This document shows positions 27,743-34,727 of a stretch of DNA of 64,000 bases, piece after piece. The notes under the pieces are model-generated. The model had not been told where the DNA came from. It was given only the letters and a program-made list of their open reading frames with translations, and made no database searches. A program made the position numbers and the translations under genes. Source of the DNA: an uncultured Collinsella sp. (GTDB lineage Bacteria > Actinomycetota > Coriobacteriia > Coriobacteriales > Coriobacteriaceae); the NCBI GenBank assembly GCA_958421275.1, contig CATZLI010000001.1:233666-297665 (forward strand), given 5' to 3'. The first letter of the stretch is position 1, and every line of letters starts with the position of its first letter.

Positions 27743-28195
27743 TTACACGGCAACAGGCATTTCTTTTGGGCGCCCTGCCTTTGGTGCGTCGGCGAGTCGT
27801 GCCTCGATGGAAGCTTTGGACACCATGCGCTTGGTGCCGTCCTTCCATGAATCCAACATTCCTGCATTTATCAGTTGCGATACCCGTGCTGAGCTAACAC
27901 CGAGCATGCGTGCGGCATCCGCTGCGGTGACGGCGGGGATGTCGCCGAGCTCGCGGCTGACGGCCACGGCGATAATCTTGCCGCCGTGTTGTGGCTGGTG
28001 TCCAAAGTCCGGCGCGGGAAGATCGACGCCGCCCATAAGGTGATCGTCGACCATACATGCGAGAAAATCGGCGGCGCTTTCGACAGCGTCGTTTAGATCG
28101 GAGCCAAACGTTCCTCCTCCGCCCAGCGAGCCACATGGCACAGCGTCGACGACGCCGTCCGAATCAAAGAACTCGAATTCCCATACGTAAACCAT
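27743..28195 (-). CDS. hicB: HicB-family antitoxin with C-terminal HTH
   Basis: The 150-residue protein pairs with the HicA toxin encoded immediately upstream. Residues 1-70 show the HicB-like partial RNase H fold (VWEFEFFDSDGVVDAVPCGSLGGGGTFG then DLNDAVESAADFLACMV), which binds HicA. The C-terminal half has an excisionase-type helix-turn-helix (VTAADAARMLGVSSARVSQLINAG, about 92-115), expected to repress the hicAB promoter. TAAAGGAGGT ahead of the ATG at 28195 is a strong ribosome site, giving antitoxin excess. It lies 45 bases after hicA. Confidence 0.85.
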   Translation of the reverse strand: MVYVWEFEFFDSDGVVDAVPCGSLGGGGTFGSDLNDAVESAADFLACMVDDHLMGGVDLPAPDFGHQPQHGGKIIAVAVSRELGDIPAVTAADAARMLGVSSARVSQLINAGMLDSWKDGTKRMVSKASIEARLADAPKAGRPKEMPVAV

Positions 28196-28240
28196 GTAAG
28201 ACCTCCTTTAAAAAGCGATGCGAAATGTGATGAGGATGAG

Positions 28241-28411
28241 CTATCGAAGTCCTGCCTGCCTTAGGATTCTTTTGGCAATTTGATCCTCAATCTCTCGGTG
28301 GCGTTTCACGAGCACGAGTTTATCTCCTTTGACGAACTTCTCGTGATTAGTGCCTCCTTTCGAGATGAAGCCGGCTTCTTCGAGGATACGGATCAGTTCG
28401 CGTCTCTGCAT
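28241..28411 (-). CDS. hicA: HicA-family mRNA interferase toxin
   Basis: The 56-residue protein is the size of HicA toxins, which cleave mRNA on a double-stranded RNA-binding fold. It reads MQRRELIRILEEAGF then GGTNHEKF with the catalytic His23, followed by a basic KRHREI segment. GAAAGAGG five bases upstream supports the ATG at 28411 rather than a TTG five codons earlier. The toxin-before-antitoxin order is usual for hicAB. Confidence 0.85.
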   Translation of the reverse strand: MQRRELIRILEEAGFISKGGTNHEKFVKGDKLVLVKRHREIEDQIAKRILRQAGLR

Positions 28412-28435
28412 CTCAGCCTCTTTCAATAACTATAT

Positions 28436-28486
28436 ATTAGCACTTCCTAAGGGTTTTTTTAGACTTAAATCTTAGCCATTGCTAAT
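28436..28486. promoter_or_regulatory. Candidate HicB operator (inverted repeat)
   Basis: ATTAGCA-n4-CTAAG at 28436-28451 is inverted at 28471-28486 as CTTAG-n4-TGCTAAT, separated by 19 bases of AT-rich sequence. It lies 25-75 bases upstream of hicA, overlapping a TAATAT -10-like sequence on the minus strand, so an autoregulatory site is likely. Confidence 0.55.
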
Positions 28487-28656
28487 CCCTTGTTTTACTT
28501 CGCCATCCTTGGATAACGGCTTATATTCCTTGCGGTATTAGTTTATTTGCTCGTGCGGACACGATTTGGTGCTCCGTGCGCGACCGCGAAAAGGGTTTGC
28601 GGTGGCTAAAATGTGACCTTAAGACAGTTTTAACGAGCCCCATGGGAGTGACACGC

Positions 28657-28893
28657 ATGGACAACAGCACCTTGCTGTTCCAGGACAAAGGTTCGGGCAG
28701 CTTTAAAGACGTCAAGATCTACCCCAACCGTATCGAGGTACTCAAGAAAGGCACTTTTGGTGGCAAGCATACCGAGATTGTCTACCTTAAGGACATCACG
28801 GGCGTTAACAGGATCAAGGGCCGCAATGTTTTTCTGCGCAACAGGCTGTTGACTGCCTGTGTCTTTAGCCTGAGCAGCCGCTCCCAGGCCTAG
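28657..28893 (+). pseudogene. Short PH-like domain protein ended by in-frame stop, probably truncated
   Basis: From ATG 28657, behind GGGAG, 78 residues are encoded (MDNSTLLFQDKGSG... to SSRSQA). It resembles short bacterial pleckstrin-like domains (YPNRIEVLKKGTFGGKHTEIVYLKDITGV). The TAG at 28891-28893 is followed in the same frame by EFVNVLNMVM and a second stop at 28926. This completes the amphipathic last helix expected of such domains (consensus ...AEEFVNVL). I infer a GAG to TAG change that removes the last 11 residues, unless the shorter form is functional. Confidence 0.55.
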
Positions 28894-28940
28894 GAATTCG
28901 TCAACGTGCTCAATATGGTGATGTGACCGGGCGCTTTCGA

Positions 28941-28985
28941 ACACAAAAAACCGGGATGCAAGGAGTCGCACCTTGCATCCCGGTT
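28941..28985 (-). terminator. Intrinsic terminator of the first lipoprotein gene
   Basis: A perfect 15-base stem (28949-28963 with 28971-28985, 7-base loop) is followed on the minus strand by TTTTTTGT. It lies 36 bases beyond the stop of the 29021-29614 gene. Confidence 0.85.
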
Positions 28986-29020
28986 GAGCTAAAACGGCGC
29001 CGCTGCATGCCGTTGGAGCT

Positions 29021-29614
29021 TTAGCGCTTGATCTCGATATCTTCGAGCTTAACGTCCATGGCCTCGGTCTTGGCCTTGGCGATATCATCGGCAAACTCCA
29101 GAGACTTCATCATGGTCTCGACGGCGTCCTTGTGCTCCTCGACGTTGTCGATGCGCACATACACGCTGCCACCGTCAACGTCGGTGAAGTACTCGGTCGT
29201 CACGCCGCCCGAGTGCGTAAAGTAGGCGCTGCGCCAGGTCTTGCCGTTGTACTTAACGGGATCGCTCTCGGTCCATCCGGAGTTGGCCTTCCACTTTGCC
29301 TCGTAGTCGAACAGCTCGTCGGCGTTCTTGTCAGAGTCGAAGACAGGGATGAAGCGATCGCTGGCGTGCTCGCTCTCGGTGAACTTAAACTGGGCCCTGT
29401 CGGCGGTGTCGCCGGCAACGTCGGTGATCTCGACGCCCTCGGGAACCTCGACCTTAAACCAAATGAAGTCGGTCCTCATATCCACGGCGGGCTTTTCTGC
29501 TCCGCCGCCACCGCCACTTCCGGTAGCGCCGCCGCTGCCACCGCAGCCCACCAGGGCAACCGCGGCAAAGAGACTGATGCAGAGGGTGAGAATCGCAAAG
29601 GCCTTCTTTTTCAT
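29021..29614 (-). CDS. Lipoprotein of unknown function, paralogue A
   Basis: The 197-residue protein has a type II signal peptide MKKKAFAILTLCISLFAAVA with lipobox LVGC (Cys24) and a Gly-rich linker, so it should be anchored to the outer face of the membrane. The mature domain begins near TDFIWFKVEVPEGV and contains KYNGKTWRSAYF and GGSVYVRIDN. It shares these with the neighbouring gene at 29844-30446, showing a tandem duplication. No family is recognised. GAGGAGG precedes the start. Confidence 0.8.
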   Translation of the reverse strand: MKKKAFAILTLCISLFAAVALVGCGGSGGATGSGGGGGAEKPAVDMRTDFIWFKVEVPEGVEITDVAGDTADRAQFKFTESEHASDRFIPVFDSDKNADELFDYEAKWKANSGWTESDPVKYNGKTWRSAYFTHSGGVTTEYFTDVDGGSVYVRIDNVEEHKDAVETMMKSLEFADDIAKAKTEAMDVKLEDIEIKR

Positions 29615-29688
29615 GGTCGTGTCCTCCTCGATCTGTAACCGCCCATGGATTACCTGCCTTTACTGTACGCGTGGGCGGCTCGTTCGGG

Positions 29689-29705
29689 TGGGCCATGTGT
29701 CCCAT
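29689..29705 (-). promoter_or_regulatory. Shared 17-bp near-palindrome upstream of lipoprotein A
   Basis: TGGGCCATGTGTCCCAT occurs exactly here and at 30646-30662, upstream of each lipoprotein gene. The core TGGGCCATGTGTCCCA is a one-mismatch palindrome, so it may bind a common regulator. Confidence 0.4.
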
Positions 29706-29749
29706 TCTGGGTGCCGGATTTGCGCCGACAAGTGGCAATATGTCCGGGC

Positions 29750-29786
29750 GCAAAAGAGGGGAGGGCCGGTGCTGCCGGCTCTCCCC
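29750..29786 (-). terminator. Intrinsic terminator of the second lipoprotein gene
   Basis: A 12-base stem (29758-29769 with 29775-29786, one G-T pair, 5-base loop) is followed on the minus strand by CTCTTTTG, between the two lipoprotein genes. Confidence 0.7.
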
Positions 29787-29843
29787 GGGGTTGGGTGCCC
29801 GTTCATTTAATGGGGCGTTCGTGCGGGCGTGCGCGAACCCTTG

Positions 29844-30446
29844 CTACTTGATCTCGATGCTCGAAATCTCGACTTCGCGTGCCTCGGAAACCGCTTCCGT
29901 CATGTCGTCGGGAAACTCGATGGAGTTGAGGAGTGCCTCGGCTTCTTTCTTATGCAGATCGAAGTTCGAGATAAGGACGTAGACACTTCCCGGTTCAACG
30001 TCGGTAAAGAGGAGGGTTGAGACGCCGCTGTTGTCCTCGTACGTTCCGATGAGCCACGTCCTGCCGTTATACTCGACGGACCCGCCATCCTTCCACTGGA
30101 ACGTATCGCCTTTCTTTTCTGCCTGGTCGGCGTGGGATTCCTCTGCTGTCAGCGCCTTTTTCCAAACGGGGATAAAGCGATCGACCGAACCGTTCTCGTC
30201 TTCGGGGAAAGTGAGCTGGACCCTGTCGGCATTCTTGCCAGCGGAGTCGCTTACGCCAACGCCCTCGGGCATCTCGACCTTAAACCAGATAAAGTCAGTC
30301 TTCTTGGCAACGGGGGCCTTTTCTTTGCTCTCGCTCTTAGCGGCGCTGCCGCCCCCGCCCGATGCGCTCCCGCCGCAGCCGACAAGGGCAAATGCGGCAA
30401 AGAGGGCGATGCAAAGGGAAAGGATCGATAGGGTCTTTTTCTTCAT
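29844..30446 (-). CDS. Lipoprotein of unknown function, paralogue B
   Basis: The 200-residue product starts MKKKTLSILSLCIALFAAFA and has the lipobox LVGC (Cys24), followed by a Gly/Ser/Lys linker. Its mature part shares TDFIWFKVEMPEGV, RFIPV, YNGRTW and GSVYV with the adjacent lipoprotein. AGGAGG supports the ATG at 30446; the open frame has a weaker start 11 codons earlier. The duplicate arrangement, each copy with its own terminator and shared upstream motif, suggests paralogues expressed as separate units. Confidence 0.8.
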   Translation of the reverse strand: MKKKTLSILSLCIALFAAFALVGCGGSASGGGGSAAKSESKEKAPVAKKTDFIWFKVEMPEGVGVSDSAGKNADRVQLTFPEDENGSVDRFIPVWKKALTAEESHADQAEKKGDTFQWKDGGSVEYNGRTWLIGTYEDNSGVSTLLFTDVEPGSVYVLISNFDLHKKEAEALLNSIEFPDDMTEAVSEAREVEISSIEIK

Positions 30447-30645
30447 GGTGGCGTCCTCCTTGTCTGCCGGTGACATCACGGCGCCGCATGCTGTTGGGGT
30501 ACTGATTGCACTGGCGGCGGATGTCTCTGTGCACTGTGCGGCTTATGCCTCCGTTCATCGCTTGTGGCCGTTGCGCGGCCGTGCCCCAACGGGTTCCTTA
30601 CTTATAGATATGCCCCAGTTTGTGCCATTCGGGAGTCTCGAAAGA

Positions 30646-30662
30646 TGGGCCATGTGTCCCAT
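30646..30662 (-). promoter_or_regulatory. Shared 17-bp near-palindrome upstream of lipoprotein B
   Basis: This is an exact copy of the motif at 29689-29705. It is 200 bases upstream of the lipoprotein B start, whereas copy A is 75 bases upstream. Confidence 0.4.
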
Positions 30663-30717
30663 GTTTGCGGCGCCGACGCCTATCGTTCGTCATAGAAATC
30701 CGCGATGGCCAGGTGTG

Positions 30718-30746
30718 CTGACGCTCATGTGCTTATGGGCTAGACT
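30718..30746 (+). promoter_or_regulatory. Candidate promoter of fchA-folD
   Basis: CTGACG (30718-30723) and TAGACT (30741-30746) are spaced 17 bases apart, 78 bases before the fchA start. Confidence 0.45.
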
Positions 30747-30823
30747 TAGCATCATTACGTGTTTGATGCGGTTGGTCGGCGGTTGCCGCCCGACCGATCT
30801 ATATGACTTGAAGGTGCATACGT

Positions 30824-31456
30824 ATGAGCCAAGAGATGATGGACAAGACCTGCCGTGGGTTTGCCGAGGCGCTGGCCGCGCGCGAGCCGGTTCCCGGCGG
30901 CGGTAGCGCGAGCGCCTTTGTGGGCGCGCTGGGCGCCTCGCTTTGCGGGATGGTCGCTCGCTACGGGACAACCAATCCCGCGCTTAGCGATCGGGCGGAC
31001 GATCTGACGCGTGCATTTGCCCAGGCAGACGAGTTGGCGCAGGAACTAGTGGGTCTGGTTGCCGAGGATGTTCGTGCATACGGTCAGGTGTCCGCGTCGT
31101 ATGGTATTCCGCGCGAGGATCCGGCTCGACCCGCGGCGATTCAGGACGCGTTGCGCGTGGCGGCCATGCCGCCGTATCGGATCATGGACGCCTGTGGGCG
31201 CGCGCTGGCGCTGCTCGAGGACATGGCCGACAAAGGCTCGCGCCAACTGCTGTCCGACGTGGCGTGCGGCGCCGTGTTCTGCCGCGCCGCCATGCAGGGC
31301 GCAAGCCTGACGCTCTTTGCCAACACCACATCTATGAAAGACCGGGCGCGCGCCGAGGAGCTCGAGGCGGCGTGCGATGAGCTGCTGGATACGTGGCTGC
31401 CGCGCGCCGATGCACTGGCGCGCCGTGCTGCTGACGCCGCAAGGAAGAGGGGATAG
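30824..31456 (+). CDS. fchA: Cyclodeaminase/cyclohydrolase family protein (FchA-like)
   Basis: The 210-residue protein belongs to the formiminotransferase-cyclodeaminase C-terminal family, which includes the stand-alone methenyl-THF cyclohydrolase FchA. Diagnostic sequence is PVPGGGSASAFVGALGASLCGMVA (about 23-46), with RYGT and DVACGAVFCRAAMQGA further on; the fold is all-helical. It is 2 bases upstream of folD, whose own cyclohydrolase residues are changed, so I infer that FchA supplies 5,10-methenyl-THF cyclohydrolase here. A formiminoglutamate role is less likely because no other histidine genes are near. Confidence 0.88.
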   Translation: MSQEMMDKTCRGFAEALAAREPVPGGGSASAFVGALGASLCGMVARYGTTNPALSDRADDLTRAFAQADELAQELVGLVAEDVRAYGQVSASYGIPREDPARPAAIQDALRVAAMPPYRIMDACGRALALLEDMADKGSRQLLSDVACGAVFCRAAMQGASLTLFANTTSMKDRARAEELEAACDELLDTWLPRADALARRAADAARKRG

Positions 31457-31458
31457 CC

Positions 31459-32313
31459 ATGGCCGAGCTGCTCAAGGGTGCTCCCGTTGCCCGTGCTTTG
31501 ACCGAGGAGTTCGCCGCTCGCTGCACGGCTTTGTGCGAGCGCGGCGTTGTGCCGACGCTGGCCATCGTTCGCGTGGGCGAGCGCGAGGACGACCTGTCCT
31601 ACGAGCGCGGCGCCCTCAAGCGCTGCGAGAAGGTTGGCATTGAGGCTCGCCGCGTCTTGCTTTCCGCCGATGTTTCGCAGGACGAGCTGCTGGCGGCTAT
31701 TAAGGACATCAATGCTGACCCCGCTGTTCACGGCTGCCTGATGTTTCGTCCGTTGCCCGCCGGCCTTGACGAGGATACAGTTGCCGCGGCACTCGATCCC
31801 GCCAAGGATGTTGACTCCATGACACCGGCCTCGCTGCTCACCACGCTTTCGGGTCGTGGCGAGGGCTTTGCTCCTTGCACGGCCGAGGCCGTGTTGGCGT
31901 TGCTGGACCATTACGGCGTTGAACTGGATGGGGCCAAGGTCGCGGTTGTTGGTCGGTCGCTGGTAATTGGTCGTCCCGTTGCCGCCATGCTTATGGCTCG
32001 CAATGCCACGGTGACGACGTGCCATACGCATACGCGCGACTTGGCTGCCGAGTGCCGTGTAGCTGATATTGTGGTTGCGGCCGTTGGACGCGCGCGCACG
32101 ATTGGCGCGGATGCGGTTCGTGGGGGCCAGACGATCATCGATGTTGGCATTAATTGGGACGAGGCCGCTGGCAAGCTGGTCGGCGATGTCGATTTTGATG
32201 CTACGGAACCGATCGTTGGCGCAATTACTCCGGTGCCGGGCGGCGTGGGGGCTGTGACCACCGCGATTCTCGCCAAACACGTGATCGAGGCGGCGGAGCG
32301 CGCATCGAAATAG
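31459..32313 (+). CDS. folD: FolD-like methylene-THF dehydrogenase lacking the cyclohydrolase lysine
   Basis: This 284-residue protein has the FolD fold with the cofactor loop VVGRSLVIGRPVAAML, the ITPVPGGVGAVTT signature and the KDVDS variant of KDVDG. In true bifunctional FolD the active site has S-Y-x3-K (Lys54 in E. coli) and VQLPLP (Gln98). Here the aligned residues are Ala52 in SYERGALKR and Phe96 in LMFRPLP. Lys54 of this protein is two places later and may not substitute. The dehydrogenase half looks intact, while cyclohydrolase activity is doubtful. It forms an operon with fchA and ends before a strong terminator. Confidence 0.85.
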   Translation: MAELLKGAPVARALTEEFAARCTALCERGVVPTLAIVRVGEREDDLSYERGALKRCEKVGIEARRVLLSADVSQDELLAAIKDINADPAVHGCLMFRPLPAGLDEDTVAAALDPAKDVDSMTPASLLTTLSGRGEGFAPCTAEAVLALLDHYGVELDGAKVAVVGRSLVIGRPVAAMLMARNATVTTCHTHTRDLAAECRVADIVVAAVGRARTIGADAVRGGQTIIDVGINWDEAAGKLVGDVDFDATEPIVGAITPVPGGVGAVTTAILAKHVIEAAERASK

Positions 32314-32352
32314 GTGTTTTGGGCTGTTTGAGGGGTTAGCTATATACCACGC

Positions 32353-32578
32353 GGTCAAAAAATGCCAAATATGAGTACTGCTGCCAAGATAGTCACATAT
32401 GTTTTATGACATTTGGGCTTCCTAGCGATATCCATTATCGTTAGGAAGCCCATTTTATTGAACCTATGGGGAATAACGTTGTCTTGCTTTTTCACAAATG
32501 GGGATTTCCGGCACTCGTTACAAGGAAATTTGCTGCTACTAAATTGGTGACAGTACTCATATTTGGCATTTTTTGACC
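32353..32578. mobile_element. MITE-like 226-bp element with perfect 28-bp terminal inverted repeats
   Basis: The ends at 32353-32380 and 32551-32578 are exact reverse complements over 28 bases (each beginning GGTCAAAAAATGCCAAATAT in outward reading). The interior is AT-rich and carries a long terminator-like hairpin but no gene. The flanks show no convincing target duplication. This structure fits a miniature inverted-repeat element, although an extended RNA stem-loop cannot be excluded. Confidence 0.65.
32414..32457 (+). terminator. Intrinsic terminator of fchA-folD inside the element
   Basis: A 17-base stem with one mismatch (32414-32430 with 32436-32452, 5-base loop) precedes TTTTATT. It would stop transcripts about 100 bases after folD. 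Confidence 0.85.
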
Positions 32579-32679
32579 ACAGGGGTCCCGAGGGGGTCTC
32601 GAGGGGTCGCGGTTTCGCCCTTTTTGCGCCGAAGCGATACACTGTTGCCGTTTGATTTCTTCGCTCAAGGAGGATGCGC

Positions 32680-34203
32680 ATGCCGTGCACAACGATTTTG
32701 GTTGGTAAGAATGCGAGCTACGACGGGTCGACGCTTGTCGCCCGCAACGAGGACTCGTCCAACGGGGTGTTTGAGCCCAAGCGCATGCGCGTAGTGCATC
32801 CCGACGAGCAGCCGCGTGTCTACACGAGCGTCCTGAGCCACCTGACCGTTGAACTGCCCGACAACCCCATGCGTTACACGAGCGTCCCCGACGTTGTCCC
32901 GGGTCATGGCATTTGGGCCGAGGCCGGCTTCAACGAGCTTAACGTTGGCATGTCCGCAACCGAGACACTCACCACCAACGAGCGCGTCCGCGGCGCCGAT
33001 CCGCTCGTGGACTATGTGCCCGCCAAGGGCAACGAGGGCGAGGACGGCTATGTGCCGGCGCAGCCCGGCGGTCTGGGTGAGGAGGATATGGTGACCCTGG
33101 TGCTGCCGTACGCCAAGTCCGCCCGCGATGGTGTGCGCATCCTGGGCGACCTGCTCGAGCGCTACGGTACCTACGAGAACAATGGCATCGCCTTTAGTGA
33201 CGTTGACGAGATCTGGTGGCTCGAGACCATCGGCGGCCACCACTGGATCGCCAAGCGCGTGCCCGACGACGCCTATGTGACCATGCCCAACCAGCTGGGT
33301 ATCGATAGCTTTGACCTGGACGACGCCGAGGGTGCCCAGGTTGACCACATGTGCTCCGCCGACCTGCGCTCCTGGATGGCCGAGTGGCATCTGGACCTGA
33401 CGCTGGGCGTTAAGGGCGACGGTCCGGCGACGGTCTTTAACCCGCGCGAGGCCTTTGGCTCGCACAGCGACAGCGACCACGTCTACAACACGCCGCGCGC
33501 CTGGTACATGCAGCGCTGCCTCAACCCCAGCGATGTGTGGGACGGTCCCGAGGCCGACTACACGCCCGAGAGCGATGACATCCCCTGGAGCCGCGTGCCC
33601 GAGCGCAAGGTGACCATCGAGGATATCAAGTACGTGCTTTCGAGCCACTACCAGGGCACGGAGTACGACTGCTACGGCAGCAAGGGCACGCCCGCCACGC
33701 GCGGCGCCTATCGTCCCATCGGCATCAACCGCAACAGCCAGCTCGCCGTGCTGCAGCTGCGCCCCTATGCGCAGCCGGCGTATCGCGCCGTGCAGTGGAT
33801 GGCGTTTGGCTCCAACTCGTTTAACGCGCTCGTGCCGCTGTACGCCAATGTCGAGACCATGCCCGAGTACTATGCCGACACGCAGGCTCGCGTAACGTCC
33901 GAAAACTTCTACTGGGCCAACCGCCTGATCGGCGCCCTGGCCGACGTCCGTTTCCATGAGTGCGGCCGCGCTGTGGAGGACTATCAGGAGAAGGTCGGTG
34001 GCATGGGTCACAAGCAGATCCATGACGTCGACGCTGCCGTAGCCGCTCTGCCCGAGGCCGAGGTGCCTTCCGAGCTTGCACGCGCCAACGAGGCCTTTGC
34101 CGAGCGTGTTCGCGTGGAGACCGATGCCCTGCTGGGCAAGGTGCTCTTCACCACGAGCTGCGCCATGAAGAACTCTTTCGCGATGAACGACAACGTGAGG
34201 TAG
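32680..34203 (+). CDS. pepD: C69-family dipeptidase (PepD-like)
   Basis: This 507-residue Ntn-hydrolase cleaves dipeptides. The nucleophile is Cys3 in MPCTTILVGKNASYDGST, directly after the initiator region, as in Lactobacillus PepD; the segment LVARNEDSSNGVF is typical. Two ATGs lie 6 bases apart. AAGGAGG abuts the first, so the second (32680) is the sound start and also places Cys3 correctly for self-processing. No signal peptide is seen, so it acts in the cytoplasm. Confidence 0.92.
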   Translation: MPCTTILVGKNASYDGSTLVARNEDSSNGVFEPKRMRVVHPDEQPRVYTSVLSHLTVELPDNPMRYTSVPDVVPGHGIWAEAGFNELNVGMSATETLTTNERVRGADPLVDYVPAKGNEGEDGYVPAQPGGLGEEDMVTLVLPYAKSARDGVRILGDLLERYGTYENNGIAFSDVDEIWWLETIGGHHWIAKRVPDDAYVTMPNQLGIDSFDLDDAEGAQVDHMCSADLRSWMAEWHLDLTLGVKGDGPATVFNPREAFGSHSDSDHVYNTPRAWYMQRCLNPSDVWDGPEADYTPESDDIPWSRVPERKVTIEDIKYVLSSHYQGTEYDCYGSKGTPATRGAYRPIGINRNSQLAVLQLRPYAQPAYRAVQWMAFGSNSFNALVPLYANVETMPEYYADTQARVTSENFYWANRLIGALADVRFHECGRAVEDYQEKVGGMGHKQIHDVDAAVAALPEAEVPSELARANEAFAERVRVETDALLGKVLFTTSCAMKNSFAMNDNVR

Positions 34204-34302
34204 GGATTTCTCGTCGATCGAATAGTGCTAAAACGCTTTGTCGCTTTCGCTCAATCTTGGGTACAAGAACGCCAATGCAGTTGTTTGTGATTGGAGACAA
34301 CC

Positions 34303-34719
34303 ATGGTTATGAAACTCGATCAGCTTGTTAACGGCGCCATTAACGTGGGCTTTGGCGCTGCCGCCGTTGCTGTCGAAGGCGGCAAGAAGGTCCTCGACGA
34401 CCTTAATACCAAGGGCGAGCAGGTTCGCAAGGACGCCGGCACCCCCGATATCGCCCGTAGCGTGTCCGACATGTTCGAGCAGGCCGGCGGCACCATCTCC
34501 GACCTGACCGAGCGTCTGGGCATGCAGGGCGAGACCGCGGCCCAACGCGTGCTCGACGAGCTCATTCTGGCTCGCGTCCGCGTTATGACCGCGCCCGAGC
34601 GCACGGCCTTCCTGGCTCATGTGCGCGACATCGTCGATTCGGTCGAGGACAACGTGACCTCGGTGCCCGTCGAGTCTGTTGAGGCCGACGATGCGAAGGA
34701 TACCGAAGAGGCCGAGTAG
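34303..34719 (+). CDS. Phasin-like helical protein
   Basis: The 138-residue protein is rich in Ala, Val, Asp and Glu, with long amphipathic helices (NGAINVGFGAAAVAVEGGKKVLDD then GETAAQRVLDELILARVRVMTAPERTAFLAHVRDIVDSVEDN). The layout resembles phasin or PhaF-like granule-associated proteins and the small partner proteins often found next to ABC1/UbiB kinases. It precedes the ABC1 kinase by 8 bases. TTGGAGAC upstream supports the ATG at 34303. The biochemical role is not known. Confidence 0.65.
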   Translation: MVMKLDQLVNGAINVGFGAAAVAVEGGKKVLDDLNTKGEQVRKDAGTPDIARSVSDMFEQAGGTISDLTERLGMQGETAAQRVLDELILARVRVMTAPERTAFLAHVRDIVDSVEDNVTSVPVESVEADDAKDTEEAE

Positions 34720-34727
34720 CAGCGCAG

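Larger units (their letters stand above)
30447..30823. other. Intergenic region between divergent lipoprotein and fchA genes
   Basis: No gene is seen. It contains the second copy of the TGGGCCATGTGTCCCAT motif (30646-30662) and the candidate fchA promoter. A short hairpin (GGTCGGCGG / CCGCCCGACC near 30775-30796) lies in the fchA leader. Confidence 0.6.
32314..32679. other. Intergenic region holding terminator and inverted-repeat element
   Basis: Nothing protein-coding is supported; the short minus-strand frames here lie within the inverted-repeat element. The content is the folD terminator within a 226-bp element and the promoter region of the dipeptidase gene (TACACT at 32638-32643). Confidence 0.6.

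Noticed and set aside
32355..32690. Short minus-strand open frames between folD and the dipeptidase gene
   Set aside because: They lie within the inverted-repeat element and share its symmetry; no coding signal is seen.
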